From Acidimicrobiia bacterium (GTDB taxonomy: Bacteria > Actinomycetota > Acidimicrobiia > Acidimicrobiales > CATQHL01), in the NCBI GenBank assembly GCA_021296435.1, contig JAGWAK010000004.1, positions 1-25,549 on the forward strand: a stretch of DNA of 25,549 nucleotides. The letters run 5' to 3'. Of this stretch, positions 1 to 7,606 are shown in pieces (position 1 is the first letter of the stretch; each line of letters starts with the position of its first letter). Below the pieces are notes generated by a model, which saw nothing but the letters and a program-made list of their open reading frames with translations, was not told the origin of the DNA and did not search any database. Position numbers and translations under genes: made by a program.

Positions 1-178
1 CAACGGTCGCGCCGGGCACGATCGTCTCCGCCTCCGGATCCGTCACGTAGCCTACGACGGCGGCTTCCGTCTCCGGATCCCCGACGGGACAGAAGTCGGC
101 GAAGGACTGGGCGGCCGCGGAGTTCGCGACCACGAGCATCAGTGCGGGCGCCGCAAGGCGCGCAAACGAGTACGGCAT
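1..178 (-). CDS. Secreted carboxypeptidase-regulatory-like/TonB-plug family protein, first paralog (3' part outside window)
   Basis: Only the first 59 codons lie in the window. Translation from the ATG at 178 gives a signal peptide (MPYSFARLAAPALMLVVANS, then AAAQS), with probable cleavage after AAA. A mature N-terminus with one Cys follows, then the segment GYVTDPEAETIVPGATV, which opens a carboxypeptidase-regulatory-like (CarboxypepD_reg) beta-sandwich. The start is supported by AGGGAGAG about 6 nt upstream. The protein is clearly paralogous to the next gene (203-982): a 20-residue run beginning AVVGYVTDPE is identical, and the signal peptides share VVANSAAAQSF. The stop of that gene lies 24 bp upstream, so the pair is probably one transcript. 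By analogy it should end in a plug-like domain, but that part is not visible. The role is presumably in the periplasm or at the outer membrane; no substrate can be inferred. Confidence 0.8.
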   Translation of the reverse strand, partial: MPYSFARLAAPALMLVVANSAAAQSFADFCPVGDPETEAAVVGYVTDPEAETIVPGATV

Positions 179-202
179 GTCGACTTCTCTCCCTGAACCT
201 GG

Positions 203-982
203 CTAGCGGCCTCGCGTCGTAATCACGATCGCTCCGACGAAACCGTCTCCGCCGTAGCGCGCGGATGCCTCGGTACGCGTCAGGATCTCGATGCGGCCGA
301 TCTCATCGATCGACAGGTCGCGGATCGCCGCGACGCCGTCCACCTCCCGCCGCTCGTTGATCCTCACCTGAACAGACTGCAGACGGCCCGCGCGGAGGCT
401 CGATGTGGCGGACGTGAGGAGGATGACCTCGCCCAGCGTGCTCACCCGGTCGAATCTGAGGAGTTGGTGCCGGCGAAGAAGCTCGTACACGCTCATCTCC
501 GGCAGATGAAGGAGATCCTCCGCGCGGATGACCTCCGAACTGAACGCCTGGCCTCTGCCGCCGCCGGCGGCCAGCGATCCGACCTCCTCTCTCGTCTCGG
601 GCTCCCCGGTAAGCGAAATGAAGAGATCCGACTGGGCCAGCGTGGCGGACGTGGTATAGGGGACGGCTTCGCCGCGCCGGTCTCCCAGAAGCGCCCGCAG
701 CACGACCTCCGTGTCCCGGGGCAGTCCGCAGAGCGCATACAGACCCTGAATGTCCGTCTGTACTTCGATCCGCCGCCGGGCGTCATCCTGCACCCAGCTC
801 GCCGCCACGGTCGCACCGGGGACGATCGTCTCCGCCTCAGGATCCGTCACATAGCCCACGACCGCCGCTTGCGTCGCCTCGTCCCCGCCGGGACAGAAGT
901 CGACGAACGACTGGGCCGCCGCGGAGTTCGCGACGACCAGAAACAGGACAGGCCCCTGAAGGCGCACGAACGGGTGCCGCAT
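203..982 (-). CDS. Secreted protein with carboxypeptidase-regulatory-like domain and stand-alone TonB-receptor plug-like domain
   Basis: A 259-residue protein. The start at 982 is preferred over the longer frame opening at 1024 because it begins directly at the signal peptide (MRHPFVRLQGPVLFLVVANS, then AAAQ) and has GAGGAGAGA just upstream. After cleavage near residue 23, residues about 38-125 look like a CarboxypepD_reg beta-sandwich (GYVTDPEAE...GLYALCGLP). Residues about 160-259 resemble a TonB-dependent receptor plug, ending SIDEIGRIEILTRTEASARYGG, then GAIVITTRG. That matches the family ending 'DIERIEVLKGP..ALYG..A.GVI.ITTK'. The striking point is that the protein stops there: no 22-strand barrel follows. 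Such plug-only proteins may serve as partners or regulators of a TonB system or bind a ligand by themselves, but this is inference. It is the upstream member of a tandem paralogous pair and diverges from phoX across 247 bp. Confidence 0.82.
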   Translation of the reverse strand: MRHPFVRLQGPVLFLVVANSAAAQSFVDFCPGGDEATQAAVVGYVTDPEAETIVPGATVAASWVQDDARRRIEVQTDIQGLYALCGLPRDTEVVLRALLGDRRGEAVPYTTSATLAQSDLFISLTGEPETREEVGSLAAGGGRGQAFSSEVIRAEDLLHLPEMSVYELLRRHQLLRFDRVSTLGEVILLTSATSSLRAGRLQSVQVRINERREVDGVAAIRDLSIDEIGRIEILTRTEASARYGGDGFVGAIVITTRGR

Positions 983-1229
983 GTCGATCTCTCTCCTCTT
1001 CGATGGCTCCCTCGGCTGTGGCACGAGCTGCGGGCACGATGCCCACCATGCCCACGGTGCCGTACCGATGCCGACTGGATGTCGCGGTGCGAGCGATCCA
1101 CCGACCTTTTAGGATACTCCCTGTCCGGTTCGCGTTTAGTCCGGGGTTCGGCCAGGAAACCGACGACCCGGTCTTTTCTGTACCCCGCAACATGCCGCGG
1201 GTGCCGCCCGAAGCCTTACGGAGGAGCCG

Positions 1230-2603
1230 CTGAACAAGATCGACAGGAGGGATTTCGTGCGTCGCGCGGGACGCTGGGCGGGGACCGCGGCGCTCGCGCC
1301 CTCGCTCTCGGGTCTCGCGGCGTGCGCCGGACCCACAACCGCGTCCACGCGCCGGACAGCCTCCGGATCCGCCGGATACGGCCCCCTGAGCCCGGCCGGC
1401 CCGGAACTTGCCCTCCCCGAGGGGTTTTCCTACGTCGTTCTCGGCGTGGAGGGCCACCCGATGTCGGACGGTCGGCCCACGCCCCGCGCCCACGATGGAA
1501 TGGGACTCTTTCCGGTGAACGACGAAGTCGTCCGCCTGGTGCGAAACCACGAAGATCAGGACCCTCCCGGCGTCGCGGTTCCGCTCGTGCCCCCCGAACT
1601 GGCCTACGATCCGCTCGCGGGGGGCGGCACGACGACGCTGGAGGTCCGGATCGAGGCGGACGGGCGTCCGGTCCTCGTGCGGGACTTCGTGAGCGCGGGA
1701 GGGACGATGATCAATTGCGCGGGGGGGACGACTCCGTGGCGCAGTTGGCTGACGTGCGAGGAGACGACCTTCGGCCCGGGGCGCGGCTGGACGGCGCCGC
1801 ACGGGTACGTGTTCGAGGTCCCCGCCGATGCGGACGAAGCGGTTCGCGCCGAGCCGTTACGGGCCATGGGACGGTTCACGCATGAGGCCATCGCGGTGGA
1901 CCCCGAGACGGGGTTCGTCTACGAGACGGAAGACTACAATCGTCGCTCGGGGTTCTATCGCTTTCGGCCCCATACGCCCGGCGTTCTGCGGGATGGGGGC
2001 GTTCTGGAGATGCTCGCCGTGCGAGGGGAGCCGCAGGTGGATCTCCGCACCGGCCAGCAGCCGGGCGCGTGGCGCGAAGTCGAATGGGTGCCGATCGAGA
2101 ACCCCGACCCTCCCGAGGCCGAGCGCAGTGCGACCACGGTGTGGACGGAGGGGTTCGAGGCGGGCGGGGCCCGGTTCTCCCGGCTCGAGGGCTGCTGGCA
2201 CGCGGACCGGAGCATCTACTTTCACGCGACGAACGGGGGCGACGCGCAGCTGGGCCAGGTCTGGCGGTACGTGCCGCGGGAGGAGGCGCTCGCGCTCGTC
2301 TTCGAGTCGTCGTCGGAGGACGTGCTCTCCGGTCCGGACAACCTCACGGTGAGCCCCCGGGGCGGGATCCTCATCTGCGAGGACAACTCCGGCACGACGC
2401 ACCTCCGGGGGCTGTCGCCTGCGGGGGAGATCTTTCCCTTCGCCCGGAACCTCCTGAACGTCCGCGAGTTCGCCGGCGCCTGCTTCAGTCCCGATGGCCG
2501 GACGCTCTTCGTCAACCTGCAGGGAGACACGATCTCGATGGGTCCCGGGCATCCCGGCCAGACGTTCGCGATCTGGGGGCCCTGGGAGCGGGGGGCGCTC
2601 TGA
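1230..2603 (+). CDS. phoX: PhoX-family (DUF839) phosphatase, Tat lipoprotein
   Basis: PhoX-type enzymes are secreted, metal-dependent alkaline phosphatases that release phosphate from organic esters. Family hallmarks are visible: NCAGGTTPWRSWLTCEET (Cys163), GRFTHEA (Glu219), TEDYN, and LICEDNSG (Glu384). These Cys and Glu residues fall in the conserved blocks that supply iron/calcium ligands in the family. I place the start at CTG 1230 (457 aa), preceded by GGAGG at 1220-1224. Only this start yields the Tat motif DRRDFVRR, then a hydrophobic stretch and LAAC (Cys32), so it is probably a Tat-exported lipoprotein. No ATG, GTG or TTG occurs in frame just upstream. An internal GTG at 1257 has a perfect AGGAGG 6 nt upstream and would give a 448-aa form without the RRDF motif. 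The stop overlaps the next start (CTGA), so the gene is coupled to rlpA. Substrate specificity cannot be told from sequence. Confidence 0.87.
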   Translation: MNKIDRRDFVRRAGRWAGTAALAPSLSGLAACAGPTTASTRRTASGSAGYGPLSPAGPELALPEGFSYVVLGVEGHPMSDGRPTPRAHDGMGLFPVNDEVVRLVRNHEDQDPPGVAVPLVPPELAYDPLAGGGTTTLEVRIEADGRPVLVRDFVSAGGTMINCAGGTTPWRSWLTCEETTFGPGRGWTAPHGYVFEVPADADEAVRAEPLRAMGRFTHEAIAVDPETGFVYETEDYNRRSGFYRFRPHTPGVLRDGGVLEMLAVRGEPQVDLRTGQQPGAWREVEWVPIENPDPPEAERSATTVWTEGFEAGGARFSRLEGCWHADRSIYFHATNGGDAQLGQVWRYVPREEALALVFESSSEDVLSGPDNLTVSPRGGILICEDNSGTTHLRGLSPAGEIFPFARNLLNVREFAGACFSPDGRTLFVNLQGDTISMGPGHPGQTFAIWGPWERGAL

Positions 2604-3238
2604 ACCGGCGAGGGGCCGCGTTCGGCGTGGCGCTCGCCACCGCGTTCTCCGGGCAGGCCTGCGTGTGGTCCGTGCCGCTTGCGACGACGCCATCGGACGC
2701 TCCCCCGCTCTACGCCATCGGCTGGACGCAGACCGGCATCGCCTCGTGGTACGGGGAACCGTTTCACGGTCGAAACACGGCGGCCGGGAGCACCTACGAC
2801 ATGGACGGCATGTCGGCCGCCCACCAGACGATCCCGTTCGGGACCCGGATCCGCGTGGACAACCTCGACAACGGGCGCTCCATCGAACTCCCGGTGACCG
2901 ATCGCGGCCCCTTCGTGCGCGGCCGCATCCTGGACGTGTCCCGGGCCGCGGCGAGGGCCCTCGGAATGATCGGGCCCGGCACGGCGCAAGTACGGATTAC
3001 CGTCGTCGGACCGCCGAACGCGGTCTCGGCGCTCGGGGGGTGCGTCGTCGTCCAGGTCGCCTCCTTTCGGGAGCGTCGAAGCGCCGAGGCGAAACGCGAG
3101 GAGGTCGCGCGGGCGGGGTTCGAAGCCTCGATCGAGCCGTACGAGGATGTGTACCGCGTCGTGGCCGGTCCCTTCGCGGCGGAGCCGGCGGCCGACCGCG
3201 CCCGCGAAACGCTCGGCGGGTTCATGCGCCCCTGCTGA
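2600..3238 (+). CDS. rlpA: RlpA-like double-psi beta-barrel protein with SPOR domain
   Basis: RlpA proteins are septal lytic transglycosylases that act on denuded peptidoglycan, recruited through a C-terminal SPOR domain. Here residues about 46-136 form the DPBB domain (GIASWYGEPFHGRNTA, SAAHQTIPFGT, VTDRGPF, ILDVSRAAARALGM). Residues about 149-212 look like SPOR (VVQVASFRERRSAEAKREEV...YRVVAGPF). The expected active-site His75 and Asp101 are present. The residue after 'AAG' is Ser64, whereas most homologues have Glu (GE), so activity may be altered. The N-terminus is hydrophobic with a Cys at 21, a weak lipobox (GQAC). No ATG is available. CTG 2600, overlapping the phoX stop as CTGA, gives 212 aa; GTG 2627 would truncate the positive n-region. 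Translation is probably coupled to phoX. Confidence 0.85.
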   Translation: MNRRGAAFGVALATAFSGQACVWSVPLATTPSDAPPLYAIGWTQTGIASWYGEPFHGRNTAAGSTYDMDGMSAAHQTIPFGTRIRVDNLDNGRSIELPVTDRGPFVRGRILDVSRAAARALGMIGPGTAQVRITVVGPPNAVSALGGCVVVQVASFRERRSAEAKREEVARAGFEASIEPYEDVYRVVAGPFAAEPAADRARETLGGFMRPC

Positions 3239-3319
3239 CGGTCGCGGGGGAGCCGGCGGGCGGCGGGGACGTGACCTCGCGCGCGCTTCAGTCGTGCTAG
3301 AGCGGAATAGCGAAGGTCC

Positions 3320-3344
3320 GGTGCCGCGGGTAGCTTTCGGCACC
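3320..3344. terminator. Weak hairpin downstream of rlpA
   Basis: Perfect 7-bp arms GGTGCCG (3320-3326) and CGGCACC (3338-3344) enclose an 11-nt loop in the 198-bp gap between rlpA and the next gene. No T-run follows, so it is not a classical intrinsic terminator. In GC-rich DNA such an arm pair can arise by chance. No convincing promoter is visible elsewhere in the gap. Confidence 0.22.
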
Positions 3345-3436
3345 CCCTGACTGCTTGCCGTCCGCGACGCGGCACGGCCCCCCGGGGTCCAGGAACCCGG
3401 GACGGTCGAAAGCAGTGGTCTCCTGGTGGAGGATGT

Positions 3437-6400
3437 ATGCTTCGGAGAACCCACGCGCTCGTCGCGCTCGCCGCTCTGGCGGTCTTCTCGGGCCCCGCGG
3501 CCGCCGCGCTGGAGGCGCAGGCCGGCCGGTATTTCGGGCGGAACAAGGTCGTCTACGAGTCCTTCGACTTCGAAGTGCTCAAGACCGAGAACTTCGACAT
3601 CTACTACTACGACGAGAGCGCGGCCGGCGCGCAGATGATCGGCCGCCAGGCCGAGCGCTGGTACGCTCGCATCTCGCGGGTGCTCAACCACGAGTTCCGC
3701 CAGCGCCAGCCGATCATCCTCTACGCCGACCACCCGGACTTCGAGCAGACGAATACCTCCGGACAGTTCATCGACGAGGGCACCCAGGGATTCACCGAGA
3801 TCCTGAAGCGACGGCTCGTCATGCCGATGATGGTCTCGATGCACGAGACGGATCACCTCCTCGGACATGAACTCGTGCACGCCTTCCAGTTCGACATGAC
3901 GGGGCAGGGGACGGGCGGCCCCGGGCTGGATATTCCCGGCGCGATCCGGCTCCCGCTGTGGTTCATCGAAGGGATGGCCGAGTATCTCTCCGTCGGCCCC
4001 ATCGACCCGTTCACCACGATGTGGATGCGGGACGCCCTGGATCTGGAAGACGGGTTTCCGACGATCCCGGAACTCGGCAACCCGCGGTTCTTCCCGTACC
4101 GCTACGGACACGCCTTCTGGTCCTACGTCGGCGGCGCGTTCGGGGACGACCGCATCGGCCGGATCCTCAACCTCGCGGCGCGCACCGGAAACGCGCTGGC
4201 TGCGATCGAGGCCGTGCTGGAAGTCCCGATCGGGGAACTCTCCGACCGCTGGAGGAGCGAACTCGAGACCTATTTCGCGGATGCGCGGCAGGAGACGAAC
4301 TCGCCCGACGAGTACGGCCGCCGCGTCATCTACGAGCCTGTCGAGGAAGGGAAGCTCAATCTCGGTCCGGCGATCAGCCCGGATGGCGATGAGGTGGTCT
4401 ACGTCTCGCAGAGCGACCTCTTCTCCCTCGAGATGTTCCTCGCGGACGCGCGCACGGGCGAGGTCAAGCGCCGCCTGACGAACAACGCGGTGGATCCGCA
4501 CTTCGAGAGTCTCCAGTTCATCCATTCGGCGGGGGATTGGCACCCGAACGGCCGCCTGCTCGCGATCGCCGGCATCAAGACCGGCGATCCCCTGCTCACG
4601 ATCATGGAGGCGGCGACCGGGAACATCGTGAAGGAGATCCGACTCCAGGGATTCCAGTTGGGCGCGATCTTCACGCCGAGCTGGTCGCCCGATGGGTCGC
4701 ACGTCGCGTTCAGCGGCCATTCCGCCGGCTTCACGGATCTGTACCTCGTCAACATCGAGACGGAGCAGTTGACGCGGCTCACGGCGGACCCCTTTGCGGA
4801 CCTCCAGCCCGCTTGGTCGCCCGACGGGCGGTCGCTCGCGTTCACCACGGATCGGTACACGACCGACCTGGAGTTGCTCGTCGCGGGTCCCTACCAGATC
4901 GCGCTGCTGGACCTGGAGAGCGGTGAGATCCAGGGGCTGCCGGGCTTTGACGACCAGTTCCGGAACTACAATCCGCAGTGGGCCCCGGACGGCCGGAACC
5001 TGTACTTCGTGTCGGACCACGACGGGATCGCGAATCTCTACCGGCTCGACCTCGAGACGCGCGAGCGCTACCTGATCACCGATCTGTGGACCGGCGTGAG
5101 CGGACTCACGGCCATCAGCCCGGCCATCTCGGTGGCCCGCGGCACGGGCGATGTCGCCTTCAGCGTCAACAAGGGCGGGCCGTTCAGCTACGAGATCTAC
5201 GTAGCCGACGATCCGGAGGTCCTGGCCGGCCAGCCCGCTCCGGAGATGCTTGTGGGGGTCGACGCCTCGATCATCCCGCCCCGGGAGCGGATGTCGACCG
5301 CCCACGCGGAACTCCTCACCAACGCTCGCCTGGGCCTGGCCGACCCGATCACCTTCGAGGACGACGAGTACCGCTCGCAGCTGTCCCTCGATTTCATCTC
5401 GCAGCCCACGATCGCCTTCGGAGCGAGCGACTTCGGGGTTTTCTTCGCGGGTGGCGCGGCGCTGTTTTTCTCGGACCTGCTCGGGAACCGAACGCTCCAG
5501 ACGATCCTGCAAGTCAACACGAGCTTCGGGAACGTGGTCCAGGGGACGGCGCTTCTCGCCGGCTACGAGAACCTGTCGAGCCGCTGGAACTGGGCGTTCA
5601 TCGGTGGGCAAGTGCCGCTGGTCACGCGCCAGTTGTCGGTGCAGCACGTCCTGGTGGGGGACCGGCCCGTGAGCGTCTTCCGGGACTTCCGCTGGTTCGA
5701 GATCAACCGGGAGCTGACCGGCATCGTCGCCTATCCGTTCAACCGCAACTCGCGGATCGAATTCTCCGCGTCCGCGCGTCAGATCGACTTCTCCGGCGAG
5801 ATCGAGGAGTTCGGGATCGACTCCTTCACTGGCCAGTTGCTGGGCACGGAGGAGACCGATCTGCGGGACTGTGAGGAAGAGACGCTGTCATTCGGGCAGG
5901 ATCCCTGCGCGCCGGAGTCGCTCTACACGGCGAGCGGGAGCGTCGCCCTCGTATACGACAGTTCCATCTTCGGCGGCACGAGCCCGATCGCCGGACAGCG
6001 CTACCGTCTGGAAGTGGAGCCGGCGGTGGGAACCCTCGACTTCCTGACGGTGACGGGCGACATCCGCCGGTACGTCCGCGCCGGACCCTTCACGGTGGCC
6101 GGCCGGGCCCTTCATTTCGGCCGCTGGGGGGGCGGTTCGGACGACTGGCGTCTCGGACGACTCTATCTCGGGGTGCCGTCGCTCGTGCGCGGCTACGGGA
6201 ACAGGTCCATCGGGATCGCGGAGTGCACGGGCGCCGGCGGCCAGGTCGGACTCTTCAGGTGCCCCCTGTTCGAAAACCTCACGGGAAGCCGCGTGGCGGT
6301 AGGGAACCTGGAGTTGCGGCTTCCCCTCCTGGGCGGGATCGGCGTGATCCGGGCCCCGGGCGTACCGCCGGTCGAAGTGGGCGTCTTCTATGACATGGGC

Positions 6401-6601
6401 AAGGCGTGGTCGGGCGAGACGGCCCTCAACTGTCCGACCGGCGACTGCGGCTTCGAGGATCGGGACTGGGTGTCGAGCGCCGGCTTGCTGACGAGGGTCA
6501 ACCTCTTCGGCCTCATGATCGCCGAACTCAGTTTCGTCCGGCCCTTCGATCGCCCGGAAAAAGGCTGGATCTGGCAGTTCAATATGACGCCCGGCTTCTG
6601 A
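3437..6601 (+). CDS. Outer-membrane protein combining MA-clan metallopeptidase-like domain, PD40 beta-propeller and Omp85-like barrel
   Basis: A 1054-residue exported protein with several parts. Residues 1-32 are a Sec signal (MLRRTHALVALAALAVF...AAA). Residues about 45-290 resemble MA-clan (gluzincin) metallopeptidases: HELVH at 144-148, and WFIEGMAEYLS around residues 176-184 supplying the expected downstream Glu. Residues about 300-650 hold repeated WSPDG/DG..L.F blades (PAISPDGDEVVY, SWSPDGSHVAF, AWSPDGRSLAF, QWAPDGRNLYF), a TolB/PD40-type propeller. Residues about 660-1054 are rich in alternating beta-strands, including the Omp85/BamA-like segment LYLGVPSLVRGYGN, NLELRLPLLG, VGVFYDMGKAW, and end in aromatic Phe as barrel substrates of BAM often do. 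Cys pairs in likely loops (DCEEETLSFGQDPC, ECTGAGG..FRC, NCPTGDC) could form disulfides. The start ATG has GGAGG about 7 nt upstream. Substrate and proteolytic activity are unproven. The gene is apparently monocistronic or heads a unit with the small gene that follows. Confidence 0.85.
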   Translation: MLRRTHALVALAALAVFSGPAAAALEAQAGRYFGRNKVVYESFDFEVLKTENFDIYYYDESAAGAQMIGRQAERWYARISRVLNHEFRQRQPIILYADHPDFEQTNTSGQFIDEGTQGFTEILKRRLVMPMMVSMHETDHLLGHELVHAFQFDMTGQGTGGPGLDIPGAIRLPLWFIEGMAEYLSVGPIDPFTTMWMRDALDLEDGFPTIPELGNPRFFPYRYGHAFWSYVGGAFGDDRIGRILNLAARTGNALAAIEAVLEVPIGELSDRWRSELETYFADARQETNSPDEYGRRVIYEPVEEGKLNLGPAISPDGDEVVYVSQSDLFSLEMFLADARTGEVKRRLTNNAVDPHFESLQFIHSAGDWHPNGRLLAIAGIKTGDPLLTIMEAATGNIVKEIRLQGFQLGAIFTPSWSPDGSHVAFSGHSAGFTDLYLVNIETEQLTRLTADPFADLQPAWSPDGRSLAFTTDRYTTDLELLVAGPYQIALLDLESGEIQGLPGFDDQFRNYNPQWAPDGRNLYFVSDHDGIANLYRLDLETRERYLITDLWTGVSGLTAISPAISVARGTGDVAFSVNKGGPFSYEIYVADDPEVLAGQPAPEMLVGVDASIIPPRERMSTAHAELLTNARLGLADPITFEDDEYRSQLSLDFISQPTIAFGASDFGVFFAGGAALFFSDLLGNRTLQTILQVNTSFGNVVQGTALLAGYENLSSRWNWAFIGGQVPLVTRQLSVQHVLVGDRPVSVFRDFRWFEINRELTGIVAYPFNRNSRIEFSASARQIDFSGEIEEFGIDSFTGQLLGTEETDLRDCEEETLSFGQDPCAPESLYTASGSVALVYDSSIFGGTSPIAGQRYRLEVEPAVGTLDFLTVTGDIRRYVRAGPFTVAGRALHFGRWGGGSDDWRLGRLYLGVPSLVRGYGNRSIGIAECTGAGGQVGLFRCPLFENLTGSRVAVGNLELRLPLLGGIGVIRAPGVPPVEVGVFYDMGKAWSGETALNCPTGDCGFEDRDWVSSAGLLTRVNLFGLMIAELSFVRPFDRPEKGWIWQFNMTPGF

Positions 6602-6635
6602 CAGCGGCGCCGGCGGCCGCCGCGGAGGGCGATTC

Positions 6636-6986
6636 ATGGGCTTGATCCGGAGCTGGCTCGTCAACGCGGCGGCGCTGTACTTGACGGCGCGGCTTCTCAC
6701 CGGAGTGCGGGTCGAGAGCGCGGAGGCGCTCATCGGCGGGGCGCTCGCGCTCGGCCTCATCAACGCGATCGTGCGGCCGGTGCTGCGCTTTGTGACCTTC
6801 CCGATCACCGTCCTGACGTTGGGACTGTTCTACTTCGTCCTCAACGGCCTGATGTTCCAACTGGCCGCGTCACTGATCCCGGGGTTCGAACTCGATGGTC
6901 TCGTCACGGCGATCGGGGGTGCGCTCATCATGTCGATCGTGGCGACGGCGCTGCACGTCTTCCTCAAGCCGCGCAAGAAGAAGTAG
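6636..6986 (+). CDS. YvlD/phage holin family IV-type small membrane protein
   Basis: A 116-residue protein with four predicted transmembrane helices and a Lys/Arg-rich tail (KPRKKK). Its pattern LVNAAALYLTARLLTGV, LINAIVRPVLRF, FPITVLTLGLFYFVLNGLMF and IPGF matches the phage_holin_4_2/YvlD family of four-helix membrane proteins. Despite the family name, chromosomal members of this type are not lysis proteins in most hosts; their function is poorly known. GGAGGGC lies about 6 nt upstream of the ATG, 34 bp after the preceding stop, so co-transcription with the large outer-membrane protein is likely. It converges on nfuA, from which it is separated by a triple 11-bp repeat. No lysin, spanin or phage gene is nearby, which argues against a prophage role. 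Confidence 0.85.
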   Translation: MGLIRSWLVNAAALYLTARLLTGVRVESAEALIGGALALGLINAIVRPVLRFVTFPITVLTLGLFYFVLNGLMFQLAASLIPGFELDGLVTAIGGALIMSIVATALHVFLKPRKKK

Positions 6987-7019
6987 TCAGGCGTAATTCA
7001 GGCGCAACTCAGGCGTAAT
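6987..7019. repeat. Three tandem 11-bp repeats at the convergent holin-like/nfuA junction
   Basis: Copies are TCAGGCGTAAT (6987-6997), TCAGGCGCAAC (6998-7008) and TCAGGCGTAAT (7009-7019). The last copy encodes the nfuA C-terminus (YYA-stop). Read on the minus strand each copy ends in TGA, and because 11 is not a multiple of 3 the three TGAs fall in three different frames. Confidence 0.9.
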
Positions 7020-7605
7020 AGGGGTTGCTGCCGGCGGCGTGGTCGGTCACGTCCTGCACGTCGACGATCTCGGGGGCCGCGTCGCGGATCATCTGCTTGA
7101 TCCCCTGCGTGAGCGTCACAGAGGCCATGCCGCAGCCCTGGCACCCGCCGCCCATCGTGACGTAGACGACGTTGTCGCGGACGTCGACGAGACGCACGGT
7201 GCCGCCATGCGACGCCACCCCCGGGTTGATCTGCTCGTCGATGACGCGGCGCACACGGTCGACGAGGGGCCCGTCCAGCGGCTTGGAGCCGAGCGGCTGG
7301 ATGTTGGGATTGTTGAAATGAAAGCCCGAGCCCTGGAGCGACTCCACCCAGTCGATGCGGGTGCCTTCAAGGATGTCCGCGCTCCCGGCGTCGACGACGA
7401 CCTCGAAGCCGGGGGCGTCGAACGACTGGTCCTTCGCTTCCCGCTCGAAGGGTTCGATGAGCGCCATCTCGTATTCCGGCGCGATGGGGCTCGCGTTCTG
7501 GACGCTTACGCGCACCGCGAGGCCTTCCGCGGGGTCCTCTTCGATGAACGATCGGATCCGCTCGCAGGCGGCATCCGTGAATATCAGAAAATCCTGGTCG
7601 GACAC
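7009..7605 (-). CDS. nfuA: NfuA-type Fe-S cluster carrier protein
   Basis: NfuA receives 4Fe-4S clusters from the assembly machinery and hands them to apo-enzymes in the cytoplasm. The 198-residue protein has the usual two-part layout. Residues about 6-105 form a degenerate A-type carrier domain that lacks the three cluster cysteines (QGSGFHFNNPN takes their place, as in known NfuA). Residues about 112-185 form a NifU C-terminal domain with the CxxC cluster ligands Cys155 and Cys158 (GGGCQGCGMASVTL). The start is GTG 7605, one base after the pyrE stop, with GGGAGAG about 7 nt upstream; an ATG at 7610 is out of frame. The gene ends a probable operon that also contains fur and pyrE, so iron-dependent expression is plausible. 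The C-terminal codons lie in a tandem repeat. Confidence 0.92.
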   Translation of the reverse strand: MSDQDFLIFTDAACERIRSFIEEDPAEGLAVRVSVQNASPIAPEYEMALIEPFEREAKDQSFDAPGFEVVVDAGSADILEGTRIDWVESLQGSGFHFNNPNIQPLGSKPLDGPLVDRVRRVIDEQINPGVASHGGTVRLVDVRDNVVYVTMGGGCQGCGMASVTLTQGIKQMIRDAAPEIVDVQDVTDHAAGSNPYYA

Positions 7606-7606
7606 G

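Noticed and set aside
1003..1233. A 76-codon plus-strand frame ending on the phoX CTG
   Set aside because: No ribosome site and no recognisable domain; it fills the divergent promoter gap. Kept only as context for the CTGA observation.
2222..5647. A 1141-codon open frame on the minus strand
   Set aside because: It lies antisense to phoX, rlpA and the large outer-membrane protein, has Arg/Asp/Val-rich low-complexity sequence, and shows no domain. High GC keeps antisense frames open.
6636..6986. Prophage remnant, suggested by the holin-like protein
   Set aside because: Chromosomal YvlD-type proteins share this fold, and no lysin, structural, integrase or attachment-site signal is nearby.
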